Shown here one piece after another: positions 35,401 through 50,400 of a stretch of DNA of 64,000 bases (position 1 is the first letter of the stretch; each line of letters begins with the position of its first letter). The translations under genes were made by a program, and so were the position numbers. The notes under the pieces are model-generated. The model did no database searches. It was not told the DNA's origin and saw nothing but the letters and a program-made list of their open reading frames with translations. This stretch comes from Areca catechu (Eukaryota > Streptophyta > Magnoliopsida > Arecales > Arecaceae), in contig CM038047.1 of assembly GCA_021397845.1 (NCBI GenBank), positions 44,113,210 to 44,177,209 on the forward strand. Direction: 5' to 3'.

Positions 35401-38400
35401 TACCCAGAAATTAATTTAAGGAATTATTAATTTCAGAGAAATTAAATAATTGTAGAATTTATGATATACATAAATCAAAACTCAAACCAGTTTTGTTTTG
35501 CTGGAAATAAATAGTGCAGAATAGAATTTTGAATACTCATACCAAAAAAATAGAATCTTGATTTTTTAATTATGTAGTGTTCAAAAGTTGTAAAACCAAA
35601 ATTCAGCTTTCCAGAAAATTAATTCTCAGAAAATCAAAACAATTTTTATAAGTTTTTCAGAAATTGCATTATACAAAAAATTCAAAAATGGATAATATAT
35701 GTAGAAAAATAGCTACATGTATTCAAAATAATAATTAAGTATGGGGATGTAAGCAGGCTCTATTTTCTCTTGAGAGTGGTCCTACCCTCAACCTTGAGCA
35801 TTTCCCACTTTAGTGTTCCATGGGTATCCTCACAGCTTGATTCAAGATGTGCTTTCCATGCTCAATCTCAAAGCACAACGAAAATCCCAGCCACCATTTT
35901 TGAGCTTTTATAGTCTTGTTATTGCTGTCCTTGTACAGCAAGGACACTTGGCCGCTCATTAATGTTATCCCTTTTACTGTCCAACACTTATAGTTGGTCA
36001 AATAGTACTCCTATTTGAGTTCGAATTGTTATTCCAGCTAGATTAAAGTAGGTATAACTTATAAGTCAACTTGGAATAAGTTTTTAATATAAGTAGGAAA
36101 ACATTTAAGTTTTTTATATTTGTTAGAAGTTTCATGTGTTACATGAAATTTCCTTTATTTTATCCTTTTAATTATTTTATTCAAAAAATAATATTTCATA
36201 TAAACAAATATAAATAAAAAAAAATCTGTGTTGTAGAGTGCTATCCATCATATGTCATATCCAAAAATTTATGCCAAACAAAAAACATGGCATGAATTTT
36301 CCTATTTTTGGCCTTGCCATTTTTTGATCAACAAAAAAAGTAGGGGAACAGGATCAATAGATCCTGGGCCTACACCACTGTCAAGGGATTGATTGGGTTA
36401 GAGAAGCTCCCTCCACTACCCATCTCATCTCCCTTCTCTCTCTTCTCTTCTCTTTTGCTATCTCTCTAGTCAAAAGAGGCCAAGTGTCTCACAAGGAGTG
36501 CTCAAATAGGGAGGACTACCCCACATGGCCCCTTTTCACCCAACTATTTTTTTTGAAATAAATGTCATCACATCTGGGACAGCTTAGGTACTTGCCGAAA
36601 TCGAGCTACCATTTTGATTTGGATGCATGATTTGTGCATCTTACCAGCCAACTCAAGCTCAGTAATGATCTGCCTGATTATGTCCTGTTTTGGCCAGGAC
36701 AACCCATTTTTGCTTATTTCAGTGACAGTCCTGTTTTGTGCTCTTAATTTGGAGAACTAGAGTAATTATGTTATGCCAATAGAGATTGCAAACATGATAC
36801 AATCAAGATATCCAATCTTTGGAGTTTGGACCATGCTGCTTTGTACAGGCTGTACAACATCGTATCAGTTAAATACCAAGACTCGAGATGATCCATGCAT
36901 TGAGTATTGGTATCAAGAAATGTACCACACTAACACTCAGCATGGGGTGTATTGGTTGGGCGCTCATACAGGATCTAGTATTGGGATCGCAAACTTGTAT
37001 TGGTTGGGCCCTGCCACAAGATCTGGTACCAAGACTGCAAACCTTGGATACTATATTTTGCATTGGATCAAACAAGTACACCTTATTTTATAAATACAAT
37101 ATTTAATTGATCTCCCAGGTGGAAGCAATTGTCAGATATTTATTACTTGGGGCATGGACCCTGGATCATGAAACTTATCAACACCATATGACACTAAATG
37201 AATTGTGGATGAGGAAGTACTAGAGCCTTCAATGTGAAGATGATGGACATAGGAATGATCCCCCACTGCTTGAAGTTGTGATGCTTAAGGACCATGTAAA
37301 AATTGTAGCTGATCTTCAACAATGTTGAATCTGGTTGTTTGAATTTAAGATGCGACCTATCATGTTGCTGTAAGATGTATCATTTTTGGGATCACCTTTA
37401 GCATTAACTTTTCGATAGAGAATTGGGGTGCTGAGCAGCTTGGAAGTTTGAGTTTGACTTATCTGGAAAGGTTATATCACCTGTTTGTATAGATTCGGTA
37501 AGCAAAAAGAAAAATCCAAAGTACCGAGATCATTTTTGTCAAATATGCTACGAAGATGTGGCCAGAAGGGGTTTACTTTAGCTGCATCTTGCTTGTACGG
37601 ATAATGTCAACTACAAATGAGGACAAAGAGATGCAAATAAACAGTGAAAGCATTGTGAATGGTAAGTCTTGCTTTTGCTAATATTCATGTATAAAAAACA
37701 ATTATATGAATTTCTCAGAAACATGATCCGGGGTTTTATTTCATTCATGTATGGTGTGTTTCAAATGTCAAAAATGAGTGGAGGAATCATTTTGGAAGTG
37801 TTTGAATGGTTGGCCTAAGGAAAACTTTATAATATGCTATTCGAGAAAAAAATTATATTCATTATTATGCTGAGATAGAGTTCAGTTATCACATCTAGGC
37901 AGAAAGAATACCATCTTCTAGCCGTCATGTTAGCTGGGTCTTAAGTTCTCATCAATGTCTTATTCTTGGTCATTTTTCAACAAGACATGAATTATACTGA
38001 CCAGCAGAGTTGCTGATTTGGTACTTGTCCTGTTTAGTGCATCTACATTTCAAAGTGATAGAGGAGAAATTTTCTAATCTTAATAACTTCTTCTTCTGTC
38101 ATTGCTTGAAGCCATTGGGAGTCCGATATGTGGTTAGCTCTCTAGCTCTACATCAGTGGTGTAAGAGGCTTTCTGTAAAGGGTGTACAGTGAGCATAATT
38201 TTGTTAGGCTATGAGAAGACTAAATTTGATGGAAGTGAAGAAATGATTGTATAGTAGGAGGCAATGCAATTGTTTGACTTGAACAATGGAGCTGCACCAA
38301 TGTCAGTGCTAACTTGAGATGAAGTGGGGAGATTTCAGAGTTTGGGATGCATAAAATCAATTACTGGGGATTTTGCTTGGTTGATGAGGCTGAACAACTA

Positions 38401-41400
38401 ACTGATTTTGGAACTCAGAATCAAAGTGAAATATCAGGGGATGAATATTCTTTTTGTTGCAGGGGGGGGTGGGGTGGGTGGGGAGGGCAAAGCAAAAATC
38501 CCATCTTCTTAATGTTCCTAAATAACTGACTATAATAAAGATGCTGCATTTTCTTTTGGAATGAAATTTTCAACCAAAACAACACTTATGATTATGTAGT
38601 TGTAAATAGTGCTTCAAAGGTAAAAATGAGGTAACTTCATTAATTGTGCAAATAAGAATATGGGAAGTCATTGTAAAATGAAATAGAGAATCTTAATGAA
38701 GCATCATGGTGGGACTCTTTCTTCTTCCAGTGAGGTGGTTTGTCTGCATTTGACAATCTATTTCACTTGGATGATCATTATTTGGGCCACAAGCATTTAA
38801 AATGTCTCAGTTTATCTAAATTCTTTGTTGCACTTATTCTTTTAAAGTCAGTTGGTAAATCTGGAAGATTGTTGAACATGCCTTTCATTTGTTGATTGTA
38901 GTATCTGGATCTGTTTCTTACCCGAGTTGATGGCTTAAGGAGGAGGATGTTTATAGTTGGTGCAAAAGAGGATGAGTTAGGCTATGCCCTAATAAGGGAC
39001 ACATTCCAGGTCTGCTTTTCCATTAGCTGCTGCTTACACTCTTTATATCAGTTGCTTGATCTGCACCCTGATTTGTCATAATTGCAGCGTGCTGTTGATT
39101 ACTTGTCTCCACAACTAGTAAGCTGTGATGATTTATTGCATTTGCACATGTACTGGGCTCGTTTGGAGGCTACTCTTGGAAAAGACATGCTTGCAGCTCG
39201 TGGGGTGTGGGAAAGCTTGTTAAAGAAAAGGTTTGATCCTACGTCATCCATGCAAACTAGTTACTTTCCTGTATGGTGTTGCTTTTCAACTATGCAAAAC
39301 TAAAACTATTACATATTGTTTCACTCTCTTGATCTGCCCTGTTTGACTATGGGATTCTTAGTGGATCATTGTTGGAAGTTTGGCTGTCCTACATAGATAT
39401 GGAAACCAAAATGGGTCACATAAATGAAGCAAGATCCATCTATAAGAGATGCTACAGTAAGAGGTTCCCTGGAACAGGTTCAGAGGTGAATTTTTTATAC
39501 TTCATGCTCTGTCAAAAACCTTATATATGCCTTCTCTTTTTCCACATTTGCTTTTGTAGTTGGAGTGCTACTAATTTGTTGATCTGTAGTGGAGTTTCTG
39601 ATTTGTCTTGCTTGATATTTCAACTTTCTTTCTAGTTTATTTTGGTTTTTTAGAATATTCAGTTCCTAAGGCTCTGAATAATTCAGGATATATGCCATTC
39701 CTGGCAGCGGTTTGAAAGGGAACATGGTACTTTAGATGATCTTGATCTTGCAGTTAAAAAGGTACCTTTTCTATTTAATTTTTTTGCATTTTATATTGAT
39801 TTATGGCAACTTGTCTAGAAGTCAGTGAGCTTTGTAATTAAGAGCCCAGCTATTTTTGTTAGGTTATCCATTTATTTCTTCTGATAAATGATTTCCATTA
39901 ATAAATCATAATGTTTGATTGTTTCGTTTGGTGGTGGGATTTAGTTGTTTCTAGCAGGAATGATACAGCCATTTTTTTGTGATATCACAAGAAGTGGTTC
40001 TTGTCTTGTTAGCAAATTTACATCTTCGTCTGCAGATAACATTCATTCCAAATTATTCATATTGTTTAAAGAAAAATATATAGGACCATCTCCAAAATTT
40101 TTTAACCTTGACCGAATAGGTTGCACATAACCTAAGGTAGTCCGTTGGTGTAATGGTTGTGATAATAAAGAAGTCAATGTTGGCCTTCCCAAACATAAAA
40201 GAGTAAGGAATAGTAGAAGAACCTGAACAAAGAATCTTTGTATAACCATCTTCTTTATCCCCTTTTTTTTTGATTTCTAATATTATTTTCTATTTTATTT
40301 GCTTGTTTTTCACCTTGTAAATTAAACTAAGCTTTGATTGAAGTCATTATTCATCCTGACTTTATGAACATAATTCTGTTATGCAGGATCATGAAATTTT
40401 GTCATTTGCACATATATTTGAATGTTGAAGACTTGAAGTCATGGTGTTAGATAACTGGGTGGTAATTCAATGAAATAAATAAATCCCTGAAATTATGGAT
40501 TGGGGGAAGTTTCTACGATTATTAAATCCAACTTTTCCATTTTGAATTTCTTTATTTAACCATTGATCACCACCTTGAAAATATGAATTCTGAAATTTAA
40601 AATTCTGAATCAAACAAAAGGGTAAAATCATGATTTTGAAAATAAAGCACCCCAAGTGAAGCTCAAATATTTTTCTGAGTGAGTGAGCATCGCATAACTG
40701 GTTTGTCTTAAATTTCAGTAGTTGCTTTGATGATTTTTTTCTTATTGTTCCACTGAACAAATAATCTTTCAGGCTCAAAGCCCATGCTTTTGCATACTGA
40801 TGTTGTGAGCTAGCACTCTTTACATTTATTTGAATGTCTTTAATGTGTTTCTTTGTTGCAATATTTTAGGTGATAGTAAATACAAGCAGAATACAAGATG
40901 CTTTTGACCTTGCTATTATTGCATTAGTGCTTAGTATTTTAAAGCATGATTAATTCAATGTTATAGGAAATTTTGTTCCCTGTATATATCTCAAGTCTCT
41001 CCATGCTAAATTTGGGTCAGTTCACTAACTTCCATTGAGCATAAAATGCCAATGAGGACATTTCACTTCATCATCTTTTCTTTTTTAAGGTAAAGTTTGT
41101 CTTCTTCACTTTTGTGCTCTTAGCATAGCATATCCAAGATAATATCATCTATGCTAACATATTTTATAGGAATCAGTTTTGAGATGATTTTCATAAAGAT
41201 CATGTTTGGTATTGGTACCGCTCTTCAAATAGAGCTTTTTGTGAAGACAACTGAAAGTGTTTTTGAAGAGCAGTACTTCTTTACTCGTTTGTTGGTAAAG
41301 TGGAAGCTTTTTTTGATGTGTGGTTCCTGCACAGTTGATCTATATTTAATTTTAAAGGATTTCAATTCAAGTTTGGTACTTAAAGATGATCCACAAAATA

Positions 41401-44400
41401 ATGTGTTGATATGGGTTGGGCATGTGATAAGTAGACTAAGTTTAGATTTATATATATCAGGCGTACCTCTAATATATACACTTTTAGGTGACAGGTGTAT
41501 TACTTTTAAAGATATGAAGTAGGTGTTCCATGTAAGCATAAGGAAAAAGCTGCTTTTCTAGCTTCTACTGAAAGCTGCTCTTTTTATTTTTTGACTTATC
41601 CTTTTGTAAGAAGCAGTTGACCTTGCTTGTGAAGCACATCATTGCACCTATGATCTGACCAAGTGGGAGAGAATCAATAGATTCTTTTTTGGGAGCAATT
41701 AATCCTTGCCGAGTGCAGCATACACTCTCTGCTGTACAGTGCTCTGAGTTTAATTGCAATCAATTAGAAGAGCAGACTGGAATTACTGAATTATGCATGC
41801 TTATTTTATTTTTTAATCCTGCTTACCTAGTTGTTCAAAGTCAAATTTGATATCCTGTTACTTTCTGTTAGTAGACACTTCTTTTCCAAGAACTGCTTTT
41901 TTCTTTTCTTTTACCTCCAAAAGTTGTAGAAGATATTTTCTTAAGCAGCACCAAAACACATTTCTCCATGAGTAACTTAATTTTATGAAATTGGTAAGTT
42001 GGCTAGGATATCCTTTATGATTGATGAATCACAATTTAATTCAATCATGGTGGAAATAGGTGCATGGACTGGCTGAGGTGTCCTTGAAGGTGATGGACCT
42101 AGGATTGTCCAAAAAATAAAGTATTGCAGTTCTAGGTTGTAGTGAACATCATGCAACAATTTCCAAATCATTGGGACATTAGCAAGTAATGAAGGTTTCC
42201 CTTATGGATATTCAACTATAATTTATGGGAACTTTCATGTGAAAGATTATTTGTTCATACTATGTAATGAAAAGTTAAGTTGTCCGCTTACAAGAGTTCA
42301 AATTCAGTGGAGCAAAAGTGGTCCCCTTTTTTTTTAACCTTTTTTTTAAAATGCGATCCACGTTGTGGATCTTACAATCCATGTTAAGATAGCTCAAACA
42401 TTCTGGATCTTATACTTTGATTCGGCTGGGGTGGGTCATAGATCTAAATCCATGTTATAGATCATGCAATCCCTTTGATCCGATGAGGAAAAAACAGAAA
42501 AACTAAAGGGAGTAGATAAGAAAAAGGAAATATGTTAATAAGAGATGGTAGGCAAAGTTACAAATTCACAAGTTGGGTACTTACCCTTTTTAGCTACCAG
42601 CTCACCCAAAAGAGAAGATTCACTACTTTCTCATACAAGCTTTGAAGCTCTTCGAAACAATATAACCATGGCTGTCCCTGCTTTCAACATATAGTGCTTT
42701 CTAGTTTCTATATACATGATTTCAATATAGAATATAAATATTGCTGATGACCGCCTAATTCTTGAAGTGCTTTCATGATAACTAGTTATTTCGGAAGCAA
42801 AAATTTTTCTTAGAAATCCAATGGCGGCCACTTCAATGTACCTTCTTTTACCAGGCCTGCTACTAAATAAATTTGAACTACGACTTGTTTGATTGGATAA
42901 CCATAATGTGTAACCATGGTGTTGTCATAACACATAGGATCTATGTTCAGCCATTTGTTCGAATCATGATCACTGTCATCAATAAGATCCAACTTGATCA
43001 TGTTTTTAAATATGAAACTATATGGAAGTCCATTTTCTATAATCTGAGTATTGAAGTTTCTTGAATTGTGATAAATTTGCAAACATGTGACTAACAAGTA
43101 ACAAGTCTGTTAGGGTTTGTAGGTTCTAAAAAGTAAAAAAAAATGTTTATGTGGTAAAAGGGAAATTCATTATTTTCATAACTATTTGTTAAATCTGATT
43201 GTTTTCCTAAAATATTGTGCCTGAAAGTATTAGCAAGTTAATATATATAAAGCATTATTATATAAATACATAGAATGGATGGCTGGACACTTTGTTTTTT
43301 AATTTTGGTGAGAATGTATCAACTTTGTTTTGTTTGACATGCTGTATAAGTGTATATGGGCTTATGATGGTAGATACCAGATTTCTTATATGTACGACTT
43401 TGTATTCTTCAGTCACATTTGACTCTCTCTCTCTCTCTCTCTCTGAGCATTTGTGCATTTTCAGTTTATTTATACATCTTTGAATTTGTTGAGGGAAAGG
43501 AAGCAATTTTTTCTCCAGCGTGATCCATGATTTGATCTGATCTACCCTCTTATTGATATACAACTTGATCCCGATTGTGATAACGTTGAAAGTGGCTGGG
43601 GGACAAATAACATTATATTATATCTAAGTGAAATTGTATACAATTGTTGCAAAATTCTTGACATAGAATAGGTTTGCTAGTGATTAGATAGTTGCTACTA
43701 AATTGGTGTTAGAGGAGATAACTGACTCTTGTATTCACTTATATTGTTTGCATGTAATAGAATTACATAATAGAACTAATTAATAATTATATAATTGTAT
43801 GGATAAGTTTGATGCTATAAACTATTGAGAGAAGATATGTATTAGTTGTTGCTTGAGTGATCATGTCTCAAAATGTGATGAAACTTTTAGGAGAATTGTT
43901 TGAAGGATAATGGTTTTATCAAAGAATGTGGTAGAAGTTAATTTTGGTACTTTGTTTGGCATATATGGCCAGGCAATAAATATGATAAATTTTGGGTAGA
44001 ATAGCAAGTATTTGATGGCTTCCTTGAGTGGATTAGGCACGTCAATATAAGATTATATTTTCTATGATGGAGGAAACAATCGAGTTAACTAGATTAAATA
44101 CTGGCGGTATCCTAGAAACTATCAACCAGTTCTTGACCCAATTGTTTCAGGTTGTAATAAGCAGCCGTGGACCCAATCCATTGATTCTTAATGGACCTCA
44201 AACCAAGCTGCCGGCACTAATGAAAATAATGAAAAGAAAGAAACAACCTCTCAGCTCCAGCTCCTCTCAACCCTTGAATGTTTTTGTTATTCCTTCAAAT
44301 CAGTGGTTTTCCCATGCCCTTGACACAGCCAAAGAGATTTTTACCTACATTTTTCACTTAATGATCTCCCAGCCGCATGTGACTTCATATCCATGCAATC

Positions 44401-47400
44401 TGAACCCAAAGATATGAGGGTTTGCAATGGCATTAGGCTCGCTGATCTTGGCCTTGGATGTAATGGCAGTAAAAAGTTGCAAGGCATAGACTTGGGTGTA
44501 TATTAGTGGTGGAAAGGATCTTGGCTTCATCAGAATTAGGTTGTTTCCCCCTTAAAAATAAGGCCTACTACTGATTTATTAAATTTAATTTTAAAACATT
44601 GGAAAAGTTCATCATGAGTCTTTAATCTGAATGGCTTTTGCTGTTTAGCCACAAATTAGTTTCTACCGATTTGGCTAAGCATGCAAGTATCACAGTTCTG
44701 TTTTCAGTTTTATGATTGCATATACTTCAAAGCGTGCTTGTTTATGTATTTATTGTTTAAAAAGTCAAAGCTGCATATATATTTACCCCATAGCTTGAAA
44801 CTTGCATATATGTCACTCAAAGATCCAAGACTTTCATATATGCTTTTGATGTCTGAAAATTGCATATGTATCCTTGCAATTAGATGGTAGTCCCAAGATC
44901 TGCAATCTTGGTATGGGTTATTGTACCCATACATTACCGGTTTGGTATGGTACGGGTTGGTATGATATGGTATGCATCCGTACCAAAGTAGCTCCTGAGC
45001 TATTTTTCTTCACCTTTTATCTTGGTACACGTTGGTGCAGATCGGTATGCACCTTGGTATGCCTTGGGACGGGTCAGTACATACCTCGGTGGCTAGGTAT
45101 GCCTCGGTACTTGACAGTACAGGATCTGTACCAACTTGATTATGAGCTTTGTACATGTTCTAATGTGGTACCGTACTAATGCCCCACACCAGGTGGTTCG
45201 GGGTAGTATAACAGTCCATGGATATTCTTCAAGAGTGATGCTGCTTTACCATGTTATATTACCATTTTATTTCTTAAAGGATTTTTACACATATACTCTT
45301 CAAAAAGTGATTGATTGCTTTGTTTACACACTTTACACATTAACCTTGTAAAACATTATTGATGCAATTATGGGTTAAATAGTTAATTGACAAGCTTATC
45401 GAACCTCTAACTTGTCCGAACCATGGCTACAATGGCATATAGACAAAAGCAAAATTATGTGAAGTGTATGTATACAAGCTCTAAAGTTTTAAAGGGGCAT
45501 ATATGTGGTATCCACTTTTTGAAGGGTAAGCATGCAAATAAGGGTTTTTGAGGATATATATGCAAAAAAAAAAAAAAAATTTCTGTTTTTCTACTAATAT
45601 AACCCTGAAAAAATATTTTTATGGAGGTGACTTCTACCCACTTTTGGTACTTGATTGTGGAGAGGCCCAAGCAGGTATACCCTGCCTCGCCCTCCCAAAC
45701 ATTAATGAAGGCAACCAGAATAATTAATGTAAAATAATGCCTGTAGCTTCAATAGCAGATGGCTTGGTCATCCTTTTCCATCTGGAACCTCATTTAAAAT
45801 TGACAGAAAGGACATGGCATATTAAGCTGGAAGGGAATAGATGTATCATAAATACATTGTGCAGTTTAAGTTACAGTAAACATTCCTACAATTGTTATGA
45901 TGGCAGACATTGTGTCAATCTATTTTGTTATTTCTCCATTGTTTGTGAAAGTTTAATCTGTAATATTTGCTTTTGTGTTTTCTGTTTGTTATCATAGGTG
46001 ACACCACGCCTTCAGGAACTCATGATATTCAAGACTCAACAAGAGCCCAAAAAAGAGTTGATGCTGTCCTCTAAGAGAGAGAGTTCTGTTTCAACAAACA
46101 CCCAGCAGAAGAGGAAAATATCCAAAACGCATAATGATAAGCAGTCTCCTGCAAAGAGAAAGAAAGTAAATGCACCTAAACCTGTGGAAGTATCTGATGT
46201 AGATCAAATTAAAGCAACAGGTAATGCCAATGATACAGAAGCAGTTGATAAAGGTGAAGTAGCCACCTTACCCAAAACTGCTGAAACCACCGCCACCAGT
46301 GAGGAAGATGTAGGAAATTCGAAAATCATGGAATCCAAGCTAAAGTTTTACAATGATCAGTGCACAGCATTTATTTCAAACCTCAGCCTTGAGGCACGTT
46401 TTTCTTTAACTCTTGACTCTTATCTTAAATAACATGGAACATCTGAAGCAACTTTCTTTTGTAGGCAAGTGAGAAACATCTACAAAAATTCTTCAGTGAT
46501 TGTGGTGGAGTGACTGCTATAAGATTGTTAAGGGACAAATTCACTGGCAGATCAAGGGTCTCTCTCTCTCTCTGTCCCTCTCCCTCTCCCTCTCTCTATC
46601 TAGCTATTCTCTCTATTTCTCTGTCTCTCCAAATACAAAGACATTATTCCAAATGCTTATGCATGAACACTATAAAATCATCAAAATTATTGTATGCCAT
46701 ATGGCACCTTCATTTAACCAGCAAACATTTTAATTATATGATATGCATGGGAATCTAATAATACATCATTTTAATCTTATGAGGAAAATACATGTCTGTT
46801 CTTGTAAGTAGCCAAGACATCTGTAGCTGTTGTGTAGGGATGTATGTTCATGAGGTCTTGTTAGTTGTTTGGCTTTATTACAACCCACAATTATATTAAA
46901 AAAAAAGAAGTGTTTAAACACATCATGACGCTGCTATCGGAAGTACTTACGAATGCATTTGACATGCTGTATTCTTGTGACATTATATAGACTGCTTGAT
47001 GCACATGCACATTAGTACATCAAAAAGCAAATGTATGTATTTATATATCCAAATGCATGTGCCAACATCGATACCTATATGCAAATTTTGTATGCACATC
47101 ACTGTTCCAAATATAGTACCATTTTCTGTTCTGGGCCTAGTCTCCAATATCATTTGTTACCATTTGAAGCATTTAAAATGTTTTATAAGATTAAAAAGGT
47201 AAAAGAAACAGTTCAATGAAAGATACAAGATTTGAGGCTTTGAGCAACAAATATGCTCAAATTTTGCTAATTCTAGATCTAGTGGTCAAGCCTGGTATAC
47301 ATTAAGGAAAGATCCTCGTTCATTGGAGTCCTAATTTTCAATTTTATTGGAAATAACTTAGAAACAGTTAGTTGTAGATAATTGGAACACTTTAGTTAGT

Positions 47401-50400
47401 TTCATACAAAACTAATATGAAATTTTGAATTGGTTGAAACCCCGGAAAGGCAAAGGATGACCACTTTTTGGTTTACGAGAATTAAAAACTTGTATCTGCC
47501 TTTTTTTTAATACAATTACGTGAAAAGCAGCATACAAGATTTTGCTAGTTATAGGTATGTAGTTCTTGTGCTTTGCAAGCGTGAAATGTTTATTGTGAAG
47601 TGGATGAGTTGAGTGTTAGCATGATTCAAATGTGATTTACATTAAAATTATGTCAAAATTTTGAATCCAAACTTGCATCAAATGCCAGGTTTGAGGTTTA
47701 TATGGTTATTTAGGTTGAATTTGCTATTAGGTTGTATCTAAACATATTATGCAAGTGATCAATATCCATAACATGTAGGCATTACTGAAAAATGGTTCCT
47801 TGTAATAAACAAACAACCATATGCATGTTATCATAAACAACACTAATTGGTTATCTACTTTAAAATTAATACTAACAATATTGTATCTTATATTTGAAAA
47901 AGCTTTGGGATTGTTGGAGAAAACAATACTATGTAAATTCCAGATTGGTTTGAATTTGGATCGGATTTCACACTTCTGATATCTAATCCATATCTAGATT
48001 AGGTCAAGTATTTCAGTTTAAGCCTGAACTATAGGATTTCAGATTGCAGTGGGTCATTTTCATGTCAACGTGAAGATAGTTCAATCTGATCTTCTTGCAG
48101 CCCTAATGATTTGCATGTGCCTTGTAATTGATAAGCTTCATCCATATGCACAGATACCCTACCAATGCATGTGCATGTTATTCATGCTATGTTTCTCTTT
48201 TAAAGGGAGAAGTGAACTTTTAACCAAGATTTGCGAAATTAGAACCGGAGGGCATACTGGTTGGTGACTGATTTGGCATAGTATCTATCGGTTTATACCA
48301 TGCCATTCAGGGGCATACTGAAAGAGGGAGAGCTGGAGAGGGAGGGGGAGAGGGAGAAAAGAAGAAAGGAAGAGAGAGGGACGAAAAGAGGGAGAAAGTA
48401 GGAGGGCTGAGGGAAACCCTAACCCAAGCGAGAGAGAGAAAGAGAGAGGGAGGGTGGGAGAGGGGGATGCTTGCCGGTGATGCCATGGGGGAGGGTGAAT
48501 AGCGTCTTGAGTGCTCTGAGCAGTTGCGATCTCCGAGGGGGATGTTAGTTGAGCTAGGTGAAGGATTTTTCAATGGTGTTGAGGAAGGGATTTTTCAATT
48601 GAGCTATTTTTAAAAAAAACTGGAACAGGGGGTTGGTTGAGGGCTTGGCCTTTGTTCTGAACCAACATCAAGTACTGTGCCCTCATCGGTTTGGCTCGGT
48701 ACACCTTAAATTGGGCAGTTCGGGGTGGTACAACCTACCATACTGTTAACACTCAGTTTCAGTTTCACTTTTGGTCCCCTAAGTAGAGTTTCTATTTTAG
48801 TAATTTTAGTGTTTTAAGCAGTTTTACTTTGATTTTTTTAGTTTCAGTAAAAAAGCTAGTAAAATGATAAAAAATAAAAATAAAATAAAAATCAAGACAA
48901 GTTATTTCATTTTATTTTATTGTGTTTTAAGCAATTTAGGATCATAATTTGTGTAGGAAGGCTAGTTTTAGGCTGAAGTTAGACTATATTGAACCTAATG
49001 TGTTATATTGAACTTTCAATTCACTATAAGTATATTCTGCTATCCTACACTTTTCCTTAAGTGCTGTATTCTACCTACTTTGTTCTCTATTATTTGTAAA
49101 CTTCCCATATTTTTTCTTGTATTTGTATTATATTGAACTTTTTTCATTGTATAATTCATTCTATTAATTTTATTAGCTAGGAAAGTGAAATTGGTCTAAG
49201 CATATTCTTTTTAACTTGATTTGAATAACCCATTTAAACAAGAAGACACCCATCTAAGATTTTTTTCATTCTATTCCATAATAATAACCTAAGTAAAAAA
49301 AGAAAAGAAAATGATCATATAGGCATGTTTCATTCTATTTCATTTGAAAATTCCATGTACGCAAGAAAAAGACCATATGAATATGAACGTATTCCATTTC
49401 ATTATTTCGAATGTGGCTTACCCAACAGAATTTGATAATTAAAGCTTTAGATAAACTAGTAAAAGTAAACATGCAAATACACGTTTATTTGGGAAGTCTA
49501 AAAGTATTTTAGACTACCTGAGTTAAGGAGAATTTATAATCCAAATGCACAATAGTTTCAATAAAGAAGACTAATCCATCTAGTAGCCATTGATTCATGA
49601 TCATGGCCCACGATTCATATTTTGCTTACATCAAATGATAACAGGATACGTTTAGTGATATAGATACTGTGTTTTTTCAAAAATCATCCAAGAAAAAGAA
49701 AATCAAATAATGCTATCTCCTAGAAGGTGTATATTGATCATTATTTGCACTACATAAAATAATTTATGGCATTACTGTCATAATGGGAAAAGTAGCAGGT
49801 TCAGAAAATATCAGAAATATTTGCTTTGATTTCCCACCATGTTACAAGGTACAATTTTTTAAATAATTTTTAAGACAAAAAAGAGGTTTTCTGGTCCTCA
49901 CCCTGATCAAGGTGAGATTGAGAATTTGTTAGGTTTCTATTGGGACCTCAGCTGCTGGTCACACTTACAACAGTGGATAGAATCATGTAGTGCTTTTGTA
50001 TTAGAATAAAAGCCCAGTTCTCCTTTTTCTTTGTGGTGAAAGATCTGCATTTGACTTTTTGAACTAGTAAGAGAGGAGATTGTTTGCTAGCCTTACTGCA
50101 GGAGTTGTTTTGGGGTGTTTAAATTTATGCATGAAGGTAAGGGACAAACTTCGGGAATGATTTGATTGGAGATGGGAAATAATCCACATGGAAGTTTGTA
50201 GAGAAGAGAGACCTTGGTTTCATATGAATGAAGTATCAACATGGGTTTTAATATGGATAGCTAAGATGATATATATAATTTATTTCTTGGAGCTTCAGAT
50301 GAGGTACTGCTCTGAGACGATAAGGTTCAGTGTTGGTTGGCCAGGAATAATTTCAAATAAGTGTATGGGATGCCTAATCTAAGTGGTGGGATGATCAAGG

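Larger units (their letters stand above)
33480..35760. mobile_element. possible degenerate Del/Tekay-type LTR
   Basis: AT-rich, non-coding, with phrases I associate with Del/Tekay LTRs: GAGCTCAACAACTTAGTAAG near 33850 and CAGTGGAATAAAATC near 33570. It also has a minisatellite like those in such LTRs. The boundaries are guesses and a later GTACC element (34750-34945) lies inside. Confidence 0.35.
28390..38901 (+). other. intron 8 (10.5 kb), repeat-filled
   Basis: Largest intron. Contains a GCCTGAGCC-motif island (about 28735-29060), a possible solo LTR (about 29285-30340), a GGGAC MITE (30673-30886), GTACC-type fragments (30894-31530, 31990-32275, 34750-34945, 36800-37045), a very AT-rich stretch (32640-33300), a 33-bp minisatellite in a Del/Tekay-like LTR remnant (about 33480-35760) and a G-tract module (38461). 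No host exon was found in it. Confidence 0.7.

Noticed and set aside
41185..41640. hAT-type MITE in intron 12
   Set aside because: Suggestive GCTTCT/AGAAGC-like phrases, but no matching ends or target duplication.
46398..46399. GT at 46398 as a canonical donor for exon 13
   Set aside because: Joining there to the 46465 acceptor gives an in-frame TGA at once and breaks the RRM.
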